A program made the position numbers and the translations under genes. Shown in pieces: positions 1-14,086 of a DNA stretch of 64,000 nucleotides (positions are counted from its first letter, which is position 1; each line of letters opens with the position of its first letter). This stretch comes from Paramacrobiotus metropolitanus (taxonomy: Eukaryota > Tardigrada > Eutardigrada > Parachela > Macrobiotidae): NCBI RefSeq assembly GCF_019649055.1, contig NW_026570393.1, positions 62,001 through 126,000 on the forward strand, given 5' to 3'. The notes under the pieces are model-generated. The model was not told the origin of the DNA. It saw only the letters and a list, made by a program, of their open reading frames with translations, and did not search any database.

Positions 1-50
1 GCGCACTGGATAATAATTATGTATAGTCATTTTATATGCGTCAGTGTGAA

Positions 51-56
51 TTTATT
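51..56 (-). terminator. trh: Candidate polyadenylation signal of trh
   Basis: AATAAA on the minus strand, about 425 bases after the trh stop at 482. It is the only canonical hexamer I found in the remaining downstream sequence of the window. Confidence 0.4.
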
Positions 57-481
57 GTTTATGAGAGATGATACAGCTGCAATTTGAAATCCCATCGTTT
101 CACATTGTGTTATAATAAATTTTTTGAAGCGGGATTATTAGAGGCAAAAAGGTCAAACACTCGTCAATCAGGAACGTCTGGATGAAAAATTTAAAATCAA
201 AAATACTTGAAAAGAAGGTCCGCAGGCCGCTGGGAGGATACGGAGACCCGATAATGTAAAAAAAATCGCAATATAGCCGAAACGCAGTATCCGTGATACA
301 CTTTACCCACCGGAGTTTAATGGTTTAAACAACTCTCATTAAATTGACAACGCAGCAGTAAAAAATTTCGTTTTATACACTGTCGTTAGAGAGTAGAACA
401 GCGATTTCGTTTCCAACAGTTAAGGGCTCATACTGCCGTCTATAGAAATGAGGAAATAATCTAGACACTGAAACTGGGCGG

Positions 482-3400
482 TTACTCCGATGTGGTGGAT
501 TCGGTGTCATCCTCCAACTTGACCTTTACCGTCCGCTTACTTTTACACCGTCGATCCCCGCGCCGCACCGGCGTGACGATTTTGCTGTCTTTGTTGCGTT
601 TACCCCGCTTCTCCTGTGAAGCGGTTTTCCGCTTGCGTTTGGCGCTAGGCGGCTGCGCTGTTTGGACAGGGGCGATGATTAGCGGCTCGGTGGGTGTCAA
701 ATGCGATAAGACGGATTCGTTCGAATTGAAATGGAGGTGACGAGTGATTCCGGTTTGAAAGTTTAGGTCCGTTGATGTATCGGCGACTCTGCTGTCGTAA
801 AATAAAATACAGAATTAAATAATTAACTCAATTTAAATTTCTTGGACTCGTTTTAACTGTTTTCATCTACGGCATAAAAGAACATTATTTTGATGAAACA
901 GCAACGTTGTAGCGCCATAAATTATTTTCACATAAACCAAGGCAGTGTACAATCATTAGCAAATGCGAACCCCCATAGCCAATAAACTAAGAGCAGGGTC
1001 GACAAGTCGGATGTGAAATACATAGTATAGCCTACTGAATAGTCTCCTTTTTTTCCGTATTGCATTAATTGTTTAGAAAAAAAAATCATCGCCAGCGGTT
1101 AATATTTCTACACGCTGAGGCGTTTGATATCTACGCAACAGCGATGAAAATCTGTTGCTTCAAAGTCTGTTGATGTTTATTGGAAATCAGAATCGAGGAA
1201 ACGTAGAGCAGTGATTAGTGAAGAGCAGGTAACCAATTTCTCTTGCTAAATGCCCACGAAGTTGTAAATCAAAAAGTGAATACATATTTATTTTCAATAA
1301 AATAAATTTATATAGCTTCTTTATTTTTTATCTATTTATCATTCCTCAGACTCTCTCTCATGTTAATGTGGGTTTTTCTCAGGCTGACCAACGGAGTCGC
1401 TTACACGTCGACAATTGGCTGCATCTTTGTACGGGCATGCCTTTTGTACATACGTATACATTCGACAACCGATAATAAGAACGCTGTAGATTCGTACAGC
1501 AAGTTGCTAGTCTGTTTATTTACTTTACCCGATAATGTTATGCACCGCCACGATAGAGTGGTCGTTGGGTGATTTATTGTTGGCCATCAGATGGGCTCCG
1601 GTCTGAATCCAGTAGTACACCGCATCCGCTCCGGCGATTCGACTGCAGTCCAGTCGGACCCGGTAATAGCCGCTTAGTGCTTGACCTTTCCGAACAACTG
1701 TAACAGGAGCGCCAAGTGAATAAATAAAAAATACTGGTTCTCCCGAAAATAATGATATCGCATACCGTCTCGGTGTAGGTCGGCGCTGATCTGGATATCA
1801 CTGGCAAAGCACAGCTCGTAGAAACTCTGTCCGATAAGGCCGTCGGTGGGCTTCCGCGCTAACTCTTCAACCCTGCCGATGATATTTTATTAATCCTGAA
1901 TACACTCGTAAACCAGTTCACCGGCTGTATAGCGTTCCTCTTGTCGACCTTGTTTCTATGAGCGAATGGGAAAATTAACCGAATGTTTTAAAATTATTAG
2001 CAAAATTTGCATCGAAGGAACGCCTAACTCTGAAAATTAGTATGATAAAAAATAATTTAGTGTCGTACAGTTGAAAAATTTTATTCGACATCCTGTTGCT
2101 GCACACTTTTTTATATGGCATAATCAGCTTTCTTTCAGGGTAATATCAAGAACAACGGATTGATAACCATTGTTCTACGACTTTTCACCGCTCATGGCGA
2201 AATTTAACACATACGAGTACACAAAAAGAGAAACATCTTTTTGCACGGCAGCGGAAATATAAACAGAAGTATAAAACCAAAATTATTCAGAAAAATGTGA
2301 AGATGTTATATAAAAAGTAGAAAGTTTTGGCTAGGACAGGAAATTTCCTGGTAATTACTGTAAATACCTGATCACTACGATATGTTTACAGTACGTACCT
2401 TAATTTTAAAGCCACGCGTTTCAACTAACCAAAAACAAGCTAGAAACTGCCGTGTTATCATTTATAAATAAATACAGCCGACTACGGAGCAGGTTTTCGT
2501 CAGAGGAAACGGCAACCGAAAGATTCACCTACTTTTGTACAGCAGATTGCACTCGCCGCGTCTTTTACCTGGAGTCGACGGAAAGTATTTTGAAGTTCAG
2601 CCCCAACCGCATGGTAAAGCAGGAGCGATCCACACGCATCTCGTTCATATTGAGCGACGGCAAGGCGCTGGCGCACATAACGTATCCTTGCAACAGATCC
2701 GGGAATTTCTCCACACCGGCACCGCCCTGTCGCTGCAGCATCTCAGCGTTCCAGGAACGCGGCCACCACTGTACGGCGAGGACCCGGTATCCCGAATACT
2801 TCATCTGGACGCCGCGTTTGGTCAACGTCGACCGGAAGCGGGTGCAGCGTCCGCAGCCGAGGTTGGTGGGGCTCATCATCTTCTTGGTTGGGAGGGCGTC
2901 CGGCTTGCGGGGCGAGCGGGGTTTGCGTTCGCGTTCGGTGCCTATACAGTGGGAATATTTCGGATTTTGATCAAAATTCCAGGTCGAACTGTTTGCGATG
3001 ATTAATGCGGTGTCTGCACCGAGTTGTAGTGACCTTTCCGTACAATTAATTCTGGGCCGTACGTTACAATACGTTCCACCGCAGCATGCCTTACTGGTTA
3101 GATCACAAGAGATTTGTGAGGATTACCATTTCTAATGCTCAAGAAATAATGCCTTTAATTAGTATGTGGCAACAGGTCACATGCTTCAATTATGCAGCAC
3201 AATTTTTAGAATTATCTGGCATTTTACTTCGTGTTGTTGATAATGTTCATAAGGAAATCCTTATACATATAGCAATTCAGCAGAAAATAAAGCAGATGTA
3301 TACGTGCAACATAAATCTACAGTAATCGTAGAAAAGTGGCTGATGCTTCTTTCAACTTCTATGGTCTCGCGAGCTTTCACAAAAACTGCAACCTGCAGTC

Positions 3401-6400
3401 AGCGAGGGTTGGCAGAGTTATTTTCAAAATAATTTTTTTATGTCACCACTACGGTAAAATTATGCTAAAAGGTTGGCGGATATGTTCAGGCACTTTACAG
3501 ATGTAGCGGATATCCTGTACCAGTTTCGACATTGCGCAGCAGGTAAAAGTAAGGTCGTATGCAGGTAGTATTTTTGAAAAAAAAACAGAAAGCGGATTCC
3601 GTTGTCAACCTAATCCTTTAGATCAACATTTCTCATGCTATTTTTTAACGATTGGAAAATACGTACTACGGAGAATAATAGATATTAAAATACCCACTAA
3701 AGATCGGCATCGAACTGACCCAGTCATATTATTTCATTTACCACTTTAATCATTAATTTTATCAGTTATTAACGTTACTCGTATTTTGCTGTTTGTAACT
3801 TTATTACAAATATGAAGTACAGCTACAAATGCAACAAAGAAACTGATTAAAAATGTTTTTAACAACGAGAATTTCACCCACTAGCGGCTGAATGCTCACT
3901 TGAATTTCCATTGGAGTAAGTGGCAACCTCATGACCTTTTTTCGTTACTGGCGGCGAATCATATTCTGGTTTGGCATCAATATCGTGTTCCTGGCCGAAA
4001 TGGATAGGATCGAATGGAATACCCATGGCTACCGCCAGATCACTTCGATCATCTGCAGAACGGAAAAGGTACGTCCACGCCGCCAATTCACATTCGGCAG
4101 CGTTGTTAACTAACCGGGATGAATGTATTCGAAAATGCTGTTGCCGGTCAGCTCCACCTGGGAGAGGCCAAGGTACACCGATACCGTTTCCGAAATATAC
4201 AGAAGCTGCCCGTCTTCCGCTACAGCCATGATAAAACCATCGTGCGCCTGTCAAAAAATTAAGTTTACAGTCTGTTTACTGTAAAAATGATGCTATGAAT
4301 AGTCGCATAACTAGACACAAGTAGGTTGCCTGCACCGAAGATTTCATAGAACAAAACCGTTTTCCGGTTTTGGTGTTACGTTTTTACCTGCAGAACGTAA
4401 GATCCGAAATTAGCATCCGCCGCTTCGGCGGTCAGTTCAGCAGCGGACAGCTCCGTATCGGCATCCACGGCAAACGGTTGGAGCACGGCGTTCAAGCCGG
4501 ATGGGATGGGTCCGGAAAGACGTGGGAATTCTGTGGACTCTAATAAAAAGCGTCGGCATTATTCCCATAATATAAACCTACTGGATTATCGATTTATCGC
4601 GATTGCTGCTAGGTCATTACGCTGATAAAGTTGATGCATCTTATCTAAGCACTCGATTAATCTGCTAAGCTTTGACAAAAATGCGATATAAAGTTGCGAA
4701 CGGGTTTAGTAAAGTTGTGAGAAATACGAGTAGTTGTACACACATAGACAAACAACCGAAAATCGAAAGAAATTGTTTTTGTTTGCATTGTAGGCTTTCG
4801 TATATTTATCTCTTTTCTTCTCCATAAATAAAAGGACCGTGTACTACAGTCGATAAAAGGCGCTGGCCTAATTCTCATCCATTAACGTAAAAAATAAGCG
4901 CAGTCATTTTTATTAGGTACGAAATACAGTGCAATATCGTACTCTTATACTACAGTAAATTAATGTCCCTTCTGCGACCGTATTAGAAAACTATTAAAAT
5001 ACATGATTCTTCTATTTCACAAACTAAACCGCTATCCACGAACAACTTGTATTCTGGTTTAGCCATCATCTTTATTATTTTTGTTTGAAAAGATATCACA
5101 TACTATCGGCATGATAATTTAAGGACGCTTAAGCTGATAGCCTGATACTGAATTGTGCACAAGGACGAGCAATACATGTTTAAAAAAAATCCATAAACAA
5201 TAGCAGCTATTAAAACGGGAGCTGGCTGTGCAAGCCTTTACGAGGACATAACAAACGCCTTCGTTATAGCCCGCAGGCAGTCAATGATCTGCTCTAAATC
5301 TAATTTCGATCTGCACCCATGTATCATTGGCCCTACACACAGTGTATAGTGTATACACGGCACTGGATGTGCCATTGTACACCCAGCAGCTCCATTTGAT
5401 TCATGGCATTCCGGCTCGCTCCACTCATGCCTTTTGATCACAGACAATTACTCTCTGTCAACACCGGGCATCTCCCTATCCCGGCCTAATGAGAATAAAT
5501 TACACCGGCATCTGCATAATCAATATGCAGATATCCTCGCATCCCCGTGTTTCCCTTCCGTGACGACCGGCATAGATATATCGGTAGGGGATTACGGCAT
5601 GACTGTAACACTTGATCTCCCGCCAATGCCACTTAATCACAGCCACAACTGGATTACAACCCCCGCGATTACCCCAAAACCCATCCCAGTCAGCTAAAGC
5701 AACACGTCAGCCAAAAGTAAACTTTTTTACAATTTCGAAATGCGACCAAGCCGCCTGTATAAATAACATCCATGACCTTTACGCTTACAAAATTCGATTT
5801 AACCGAACACCGTAATGTGAACTTGGTGTGCAGCAGAAAAAATTAAGTCATCGAAGAAAACTGCTTTTTGAATGTGTTTGTCATGAAAATGTGAAAAATG
5901 CTGCTGCGCTAAGAATCTTAATAAAATCTGGGTTTTTGCCGAACCCAAAAATTTGCGATTTACCGAAGGAGTTTTTCCCACAATCACGACGGGCTATCGC
6001 GGTTAACTTGGCCGATCAAAGCGACAGATAAGGATAGTCAAGTCGGAAAAAATTAGGCTTTGTTCGGGAAGACTAATCAGCGTCTAAACTCTAAATTACA
6101 GAGCTCGCTAAAGGCGCGTTTTACCTTGATGCAGGTTATGCTTTTTGGGAGGATCACGCATCCAGGGCGGATCACCGTTCGCACAGAAGGAGCGGAGTTT
6201 CAGGGAGCTGATACATAGGCGGATAACGGAGGCCTTGTCCAGCTGGCTGGTGATGGCCGAGGGAAGAGGGAGCAGCTTAGCCAGGCAGAGGAATTCCGTG
6301 TTCTCCCGCCCGCGGCGGTTACGAGCGGCGTCACGCGATTTCTCTTTGCGCATTTCGGTTACACTGCAAATAATAAAATAACCAAAGGAATCACGATAAT

Positions 6401-9400
6401 TCGTCCGGTGCTATGTAATGGTCTTCGCGTGACAAACGCTTTCGTTAAACAATTTTGCAAAAAAAACCACTGAACAGCGCTCGAGCGTGCTGCTTCCTAA
6501 ACAACGTCATGTGATCGAAATTAGTAGTTGCATTCATTCTGAACGTTTTTTACAAAAAGTCATTTTGCTTACTAAATTTGCGGTGCTTTTTTCCGACAAT
6601 CATACTTCTCTATAGAGTCGAACAAAATTATTTGTCGCAGTGGCGAAATTTAATGGCTGGTGTTTGTATTCCGAGGCAAGGTTTTGGCATTAGCAAAAGC
6701 ACTGCTAATGCAAAAAACTCGTATGCGAGTATAAGAGATAATATCCAATTTGAAACCAACACCATGTTTTTAAAATTTGCTTGTTTATAAAACGTGATCC
6801 GTGATATAAATTTCTAATCGTTTTTGTTGTATTTACAGTACACAGTTCGTGCTCTTTTATCATAATTGACGCTATTAAGAAACACGATAAGCGCAGGTCA
6901 CAGGACAAATGTTTATAAGGACCTATATTGCAACCTTCGATTAGCCAGTTTGACCGCGCAACGTCACTCTACACAGACAACAATCTTATTTCTCAATAAC
7001 CAGACAGAAAGCAATCTTTTCCAGAAATATCTGCAGCTTTGTGTACTAAGAAATATTAAGAATACTGCTTGGCACTTCCCATACGGACTAAATTTCGGAC
7101 AACTTAAGCGCCACGAAAGAATGATAATATGCAGTGCCAAGGACAACAAAAAGCGTGTTTGATGCATTCCATACATTTCGTAAACACCCTGAAAGACGGT
7201 TCGGAACAAGCCAGACACGAATACCGTAGACGGTTTTCTACAAATGTAAAGGTCACAATGTCCACGGACATATTTCGAAATTCTTTGAGGAAGCCGAAAA
7301 CATTGCCAACTTTGGGAAATTCTTATTAAACCCAATCCAAAAACACTTCAGGAATTCAGTTGGTCATACCTAAATTTGTGACCGATTTTGTACTCATTAT
7401 GTAAAAATTCTGACTTGCTGAAATATTTATCTACCTTAACAAACATTAACTCACGTACGGGGAAACCTGAAACAGCCGAGCGCGCTTGTTGTGCGACGCC
7501 GACGTTAAAAATTAATAAACTGACCAAATGGAAACTCTGTGCAAATCTATTTTGCCTGACAACACTATATAATTCTAATATTTCTCTAAGAAGAAAAATG
7601 CTGGCAGATCATTCCATACCGGATTGTCGTAGCTAGATTCTAAATGGTAACCACGCGGAGCTGTAAGTCTAAACTCTAAACGCAACTTGTAGACGATCTG
7701 CAGACTCAGTTTCTACCGGGAAAGGTCACTGTCTCATTGCCGCATAATTACGCACCAGGGATGGATGATGTGGGAGTCGAGATGGGGCAGATGATAGACC
7801 GGTGTGCTGAAGTGCAGTGCGTGCACGGGGAAGACCATGCGGTGCAGCAGCACCGGGGTGGACGGCCCGTGCAGACAATTGCCATGCATGGTCAGACGCC
7901 GCTCGACCCCGCGTTCGTTGGCCACGGCCGGCTCATGTTTATGGCCGTGATTATGGTGGTGATGATGGTGATGATGATGAGTGTAACGGTTCACAACGGG
8001 CTCGCGTAATAAGTCACGGTGATCTAGCCGCATCGACGGACTCTCGTTGTCCACAATTAACACCATGATCGCAATGTATAAGGTTGTATTAAGAAAACGG
8101 GATCAAACTTGAAAGCGATGGATTAGAAATTCGCCGGAATGAGATACATGATGCGATGCCGACTGATGCGATGGAAGAAAGATGCAGCATACGCTGTACA
8201 GCAGACAGAGTAAATTAGCGACTTCCTTTCTGTGTCCGATGGGATTCCTACTTGAGCCTGATTGCTAATTGTGCCACAAATGGAGCATTGTTGCCTCATT
8301 AGGCACAATGTGCGCGAATCGCCATCCAACCAGTATGACCCACAATAAATTAGATATACTTTCTTTAATCACCACCAAATTAACTGCAAAAAATTTGGCG
8401 CTATTTACAGTTGTGAGTACCCAATTCCAGTATTCGAAAAAAATAGTTTTCCTAGAAATCAAGCAAAAAAAGCGTTGGAAACAAACTGATCAGCAAAAAA
8501 AGAAATTTAAATTTTCGTAAAGGGCCGAGTGGTTCCTATCAACTGTATCCGATGAAGATTCTCAGCTTTTTTCCCCACTATTACCACGCTCGTTTTGACA
8601 GCGCATTGCGTCCGTACAACGGGCACGGCAACGGCCGGGTTGAACTGGCTAATTTGGAGTAATTTGAGTGTACTCAAGTATGCAAATGTATTCAGTGTGC
8701 CCCGTCTCTGTAGTTGGACTGTGGGGATTGTCAGGGCACACAGTGCACAGAATCGTACACCCAGGGGAATCGAGATTTCTAAGGAGGTGGGCTCACGGCC
8801 GCCATCGACAATCAATGCAGCGCAGGGGCTGGTCAGTGTTGCGTCACACCAGCAGAGCCGGTACATCATCCCGCTTGGTAAAACATTTTAGCAAAATTAA
8901 GCGATACTTGTACTGATGAGCAGACGAGTATCTAACCAACTACAGTAATCGTTGACATTCGTTGTACGTTGTAACTTGTAAATAATTTTTTTGTGGTCCT
9001 TACGACGATCACATACATGCAGACAAACAGCACTTTAATCGTAAGATAAGAAACAGATTTTAAATTTGAGTCATGCTTAATGTTTGTTTTGGTGACACGC
9101 TAGCAGAGCATCAGAAGACTGCTTTTTACCATTAAAACTGACGGTGAGATCATCGAAGCCATTTTAATTTTCTACTGATAACAGCTTTTTTTGGAGTTTT
9201 TACAGTTTAAGTGCTGTAAGTGATTTAAATTCGCACTTGCAATGTTTTTACAATTACTCCTTCGAAGTAATAATATGATCTTACGGTATTGAAAAAGCAG
9301 ATAAAAAAACGCCATATATTGTTAAACTGAAATATATAATTTAATTTCGAATTAAGCCGCTTATTGAATTGTGATGAATGGTTTTTTTCATGATCCACTG

Positions 9401-11223
9401 TAAAATGTTTTGAATATTTCTGATTATACTGGGCATAACATTGCCTGCATCTTGCAGCACATAAAGTAGGAAGTATTGTGTAAAAGTAATAACTTCAAAG
9501 CGTGCAGCCGGTTTGACTAACAGTATGCACCCAATTAGTGCCGCTTTTAATAAACTCAACCCAACATACCCGAAATTACATGGCGTCACGTGTCCATCCT
9601 GTCCATTGGCATAATCCAACGGTGCCGACGCGGTCAGCATCTGGGCATCGTAGGCCGGTGGCAGGGGCATGCCGTTGAAGAAGACCGACATGTCCTGGTT
9701 GACGTAGGGCGTGTAGACCGGCCGGACGATGACCGACACCGGGGTGGTTTCGAAGGGGTACGACGGAGTGGCCACGTACTCCGGGAAGGCCATATCCAGG
9801 CTGACCGGCTTGTCCAATGTCTGCACGGTAGAAGAGTCCGTCGAGACAACGGATTCACAGCTGGTTCCTAGAAGAAAGCGTAAAGAAATCAAGAAAATTT
9901 AATGGTGAATGAAAGGTCTGGCACCCTGGGCGTTAAACTGCATCCACGTATAAAAGGATACTATGTGTTTAATATATTGTAAATAAATAATAATATTTAC
10001 TTACTTAGTTTATTAACATGAAAAGTCAGTGTGTGTTTAATATTCTTGATGAACCTACGGTATATTTGCTGTAAATCGCAATACCATTGCGGGTGTGTTA
10101 CGGAGAGATTTATTCTATGTAAATTTAACACGGTATCTTTTTTGACAGTTTACGATGCACGTTGTTATTTGATTCAAATTCAATCCACAAATATACTCAA
10201 CTTAACTGTTGATATAAGGATGATATAGGCATATAAGGTCAAGCAGCAAATTGCGTAATAATTGATATAATATTTAGTTTGATATACATAGTATTTTTAA
10301 TCATAGATAGTATTTTTAATGATCCTCAAAATTAATGGCAATCATAAGTATTATTAATTTGATTAATATATGCATACATGAGGTCATATGTCAGTCTTAA
10401 TGGAGACGGTGGAGAGCAAGGGCGTCAGCTAGACATAGTGGCGCCGTAGACTTGCTACAAATTTTTGACGATAACGAAGTCGCATCGGAACGTGCCTAAC
10501 GTTAAGCCCAATTAACTGTCGTTTGGTCTTGGTCGCGCAGAACGAGTACCGGCTACTCGTGCCGAATTGCTCCGGTTGACAAATAATTAGTGGCGAGCCA
10601 TTGTCCGCTAAAGGACAAGCGTCAACCGCCAAGGTTGTGCGCATCCTGCTGTATCTCACTTATACAACACAGAAAAATAAAACTCCGCACAATAACCAAG
10701 GAAATGAAATGTTGCCAGCAAAGAAACCAGTTGTATACTAAAGCTAAGAATATTTGAAAATTTTAATAATTAATGAAACAATGTCTGCTTGTTCGCCTGG
10801 CCAGTTAATGGTTGCGGATTTAATCAGTAATTCAGCCTTCTGACGGCAATCAATATCGTGCGCGTTTTTCGGAAGAGTAAGCGTAATGACATTTCTCAAA
10901 ATTATTATTTTAAGCGAAACTGGACCAAAATACATGGTAAAATGGCGTTAATAAATAATTAATGCACAGAAGCTTCGAAGAATTATCCGCACAAATGATT
11001 TTACAAATAGAAGATAACAGCGCAGAAAATCAAAGCGGGAACCCACACTATACGCCGTAATTTAGATTTATTCACAGTTTCCCATCATACCTGGTTTCAA
11101 AGTGCCGGCGGAATAATACGATTGGCCATTGTCGTAATCCGAAATGCAGTATAATACAGTGGGCTGGTCATTAGTGCCGCCATAATAGCCATTTACCTCG
11201 CTCGATTGTTCAGTCGTGTCCAT
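482..11223 (-). CDS. trh: Trachealess/NPAS1-NPAS3-type bHLH-PAS transcription factor, long isoform (694 aa)
   Basis: Predicted nuclear DNA-binding factor of the Trachealess/NPAS1/3 class, which in other animals dimerises with ARNT/Tango. Coding exons on the minus strand, in transcript order: 11223-11091, 9867-9570, 6363-6125, 4539-4388, 4247-4115, 4052-3882, 2941-2569, 1872-1766, 1697-1529, 791-482. They sum to 2085 bases (695 codons with stop) and every GT-AG junction phase agrees. The bHLH starts [16 protein letters not shown] and continues through [19 protein letters not shown] to [15 protein letters not shown] and GDPPW favour trh/NPAS3 over single-minded. PAS-A reads [20 protein letters not shown] then [13 protein letters not shown]; a STLTKRGVQ motif follows, as in this family; PAS-B ends in SGYYRVR and [14 protein letters not shown]. 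The C-terminus is short, with basic NLS-like clusters (KRKRK). Introns of about 1.2 to 1.6 kb flank the first exons; the other introns run from 62 to about 940 bases. The trh function in tracheae is known from insects; the role here is unknown. Confidence 0.93.
7756..8066 (-). CDS. trh: Alternative first coding exon of trh, His-rich N-terminus (654-aa isoform)
   Basis: This exon begins at an ATG at 8066 with an in-frame TGA shortly upstream and no plausible splice acceptor between them. It encodes 103 residues, including nine consecutive histidines followed by further His (NHGHKH), and ends at a good donor (CCCTG|GTGCGT, phase 2). That phase is the same as the donor at 9570, so either exon can join the bHLH exon at 6363 in frame. 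With this start, the coding exons total 1965 bases (654 aa). The His run mixes CAT and CAC codons, so it is not a pure triplet expansion. I infer an alternative promoter between 8.07 and 9.57 kb; no transcript was seen. Confidence 0.7.
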
Positions 11224-13299
11224 CGTTAAAGATCAACAGCGGACACACAAGTTACAGCAAACAACCACGCACTAAGAATAATCAGAACACGCGGAATACG
11301 TTCTCCAGCCAAGTGCCAGGCAAAAAAGACACAAAGAATTGAACGCGATGGCAACCCCAGTCAACACAGCGGACCATACGACACAGTGCGGACGATCATT
11401 AGCGTGCCTGGTTCGTTTTGCGGTGAAAGGTCACAGTTGATAAGGCATCCTTGAGAGCGCATTTAGATGCTCGCTGGCAACAAGTTGACGAAGCGCCGAT
11501 AACGCCTGGGAAGTGGGCACTGTTAATGTGCATCGCAACAACAACAAACCCCGAATGGAATGCACGCATAAGCACACACACGCTCATATACATAAGTGTA
11601 ATACATTCGTACAGCATCGGCTGTTGTCGTTGTCTGCACCGTTGCATATTATGATCATCATCTGCACCGGCAATTGACGCGCTGTTTTTTCTCTCGCTTT
11701 GCTCCTCCATCTGCATGTGATTACGCGTCTGATGCCGAATTTTATGGTGCTGTTATGAGGTTATGCCATATGCAAATTGGATCAGGTTGAATGTTTATGT
11801 CACAGTAGTGTTTTGGAGCAGGATATTACTGCCAGCCAACACACCGGGAATACGGCCGGCTGTGTATGCTAAACAGCACGCCAGGTTGTCTTTCATTTTC
11901 ATATATACGAGCTGATTCATCCCGCATCGATACATTCCGCAAATGTTTCCTTTAAATGCACAATTTGTCCGATTGGCTAGTGCGGTTTTTCCTAAAACAC
12001 TAATAATTAACAGTGACTCCATCCAGTTTTTATGATTTTTCACTTCTGTTATAATTTGTCTGTCTTACTTGTTAATAATAATAATTTGTCTGTTTTTTGT
12101 CTGTCTGTTTTAATTTTTCTGTTTGTCTGTTCGTTACTACTGTTAAGAATTTGTTTGTTCGTAAAAGTACAGAGAAAAAAAATTACTAAATTTTGTGCAC
12201 AATTAAGTAAACTAGGAAGCTGCTTTTACGACAGAAAGGAATGCCTGGTTTAATCTTAATTGCTGTCAAACCGATACATGCTGTCCAAAATTTAAAGTAA
12301 TCTGATTACAGTTGAAAACCGTTGTTTCGGAAAACTGCAACAGTTGAGTTGACAGCGGACAGTTGATAAAGACCTGATCGCTGGTGCGAATGAGCGATAT
12401 TGGACAAAGCTATGGCAATAAAAAATGGTAATCACTGATTATCAAATGACTCGGTGGAGAAGTGACTCTCAACGCTTGCCGCTGTGCAGCGGTGCATGCT
12501 GCTGATGCGTCGAGTCGTTATCGTTCTTGTTGCAAAGTGATTTAATCAACACCCGGTGCACCAGACAAAACATTTTCTGCAAGGATGATGCATCTGATAC
12601 TCGTACAAAAATGCGGACCGTCCACCGTATACTCTGTACTATACTACTGTGCTCCCGTACAGCAATACTCAATCTGATTCTCATGTTCTTGCTCCGATGA
12701 ATCAACCATTAAAGTAGCTACTGAGTAAGTATTTTATTGCGATTATTTTTCCGTTATGCGTTCTATCGTTTCATAAATCATAAGTAAGTGTCTGTTTGTT
12801 ATGTAATTTTTTATAAACACAGAGAAATCACCCTCCTTTCTTTCGAAGAAATGTACGGCGAAAATTAAGTATACCGGTAATCACTTCTTTGTCACCTTAA
12901 CTATAATCAATGAATGAAGGTTTATGTAGAAGTTAATAAACCGTAGTTCAAACGCAATGTGCAAAGCTCACAGAATACGAGGATTACAAGTTCAACATTA
13001 ATGCAGTTATAACCACCAAGCACCATTATAATTTAGTTATTAGGAGATAATAATAATAATAACGTCTGCACTTGCTGCCGTCACTACCAGCTGGGATTTT
13101 AACGCGGCCCCATCATGACCAGATGAAAACGAATAACTATTATCTAAAGTAAATAACTTCTTGTACCTGGCTATGCAGAGTGATGATCTGCTCGGCACCT
13201 ATCAATTATGCAATGTTCTGACGTACTATTACTATATGTAGTGTTTTGTTAGAGCAATTGGTAAAATTGTTCGCTCGTGCCAAGGACTCGCGATCCTTT
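11224..13299. other. Region upstream of trh, no supported gene
   Basis: This stretch holds the 5' region of trh on the minus strand. Short reading frames of about 60-105 codons occur on both strands but show no domain, no splice partners and no codon pattern like that of the trh exons. Promoter elements may lie here; I could not point to a convincing TATA box. Confidence 0.5.
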
Positions 13300-13925
13300 T
13301 TGTTATTGTAGTGTTTATCTTAAGAATTCGGCGTGGTAGTGAGAAAATTGCTTTGGCTCGTTCTGGTTCTCATTCGCAGGAAGTGGGATAGCTTTTCCTA
13401 CCTGAATGTGTTTATTTGTTTTTATGATCGTGATGCGGCGAAACGTACTCATGTTGGATAAAGTACGTAAGTACTAAGTTCCGTAGTAAGTACCTGCAGT
13501 GTAATATATTAATAATAAGTAATACTTAGTAAGAAACTATGTGAATTATAATAATAATTATTATGTTAATGTAGTACACTGTCAATATACAGTGTTTCTA
13601 CAGCGGTTGGTTAGCAACTGCTGCTTTAAAAAAGTTCGAACAACTCGTTTCTATACTGTAATCTTTCCGTTGCTCTACGGGCTCTCCTGAAGTGGTATCA
13701 TTCGTTTTTTTTTCGCAATCCACAGTAAGAGGTCTTGAGTCTGGTGTGCTAGTTGTTTTTATCGAGTCATAATAGGTCGACGGAGAAATCCCAATTAGCA
13801 TGATATGGTGTACTGTGACAGATGGCAAAGCCGCAGTACGGTTCCCAGAGCTTCGGACCAACCAACCAGTCATCCAAAGTCTTGTATCTGGACAAACACC
13901 ACTTGTCTGCGCTAGGTAAGTGGCT
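13300..13925. repeat. Dispersed repeat family A, copy 1
   Basis: Resembles segments near 28424-28570 and 29720-30130. Shared landmarks are a GCGAAACGTACTCATGTTG block (13438 and 28530), GTCATAATAGGTCGAC.GAGAAATCCCA (13766 and 29886), a GTTG.TTAGCAAC block, and a terminal GGTAAGTGG. The second copy carries the nuclease-like LINE module between these landmarks; here only about 120 AT-rich bases separate them, so this copy is either an empty or an internally deleted version. Confidence 0.55.
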
Positions 13926-14086
13926 AATTATTGTAAATCTGCGGAAGTGTACTGATATGTGTACTGGATGTTAACTAAAAACTGCCGGCGGGAAGCAGTT
14001 TTTACTGGGAAACTTCGCTTTGTTTTAAGATCGTGCTTCGATTCATTATTTTTTTTATCAAATATTTGCAGATAAATAGTACAGCT

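Noticed and set aside
5434-5815. Overlapping 67-87 codon plus-strand frames at 5.4-5.8 kb
   Set aside because: They lie in a 1.6-kb trh intron, show no domain and have no splice partners.
7737-8068. Plus-strand frames opposite the His-rich exon (Val/Met/Asp-rich)
   Set aside because: Shadows of the minus-strand His codons; the minus frame has a fitting donor and phase.
9590-9871. Plus-strand GC-rich frame at 9590
   Set aside because: Shadow of the minus-strand trh exon 9867-9570, whose splice phases fit on both sides.
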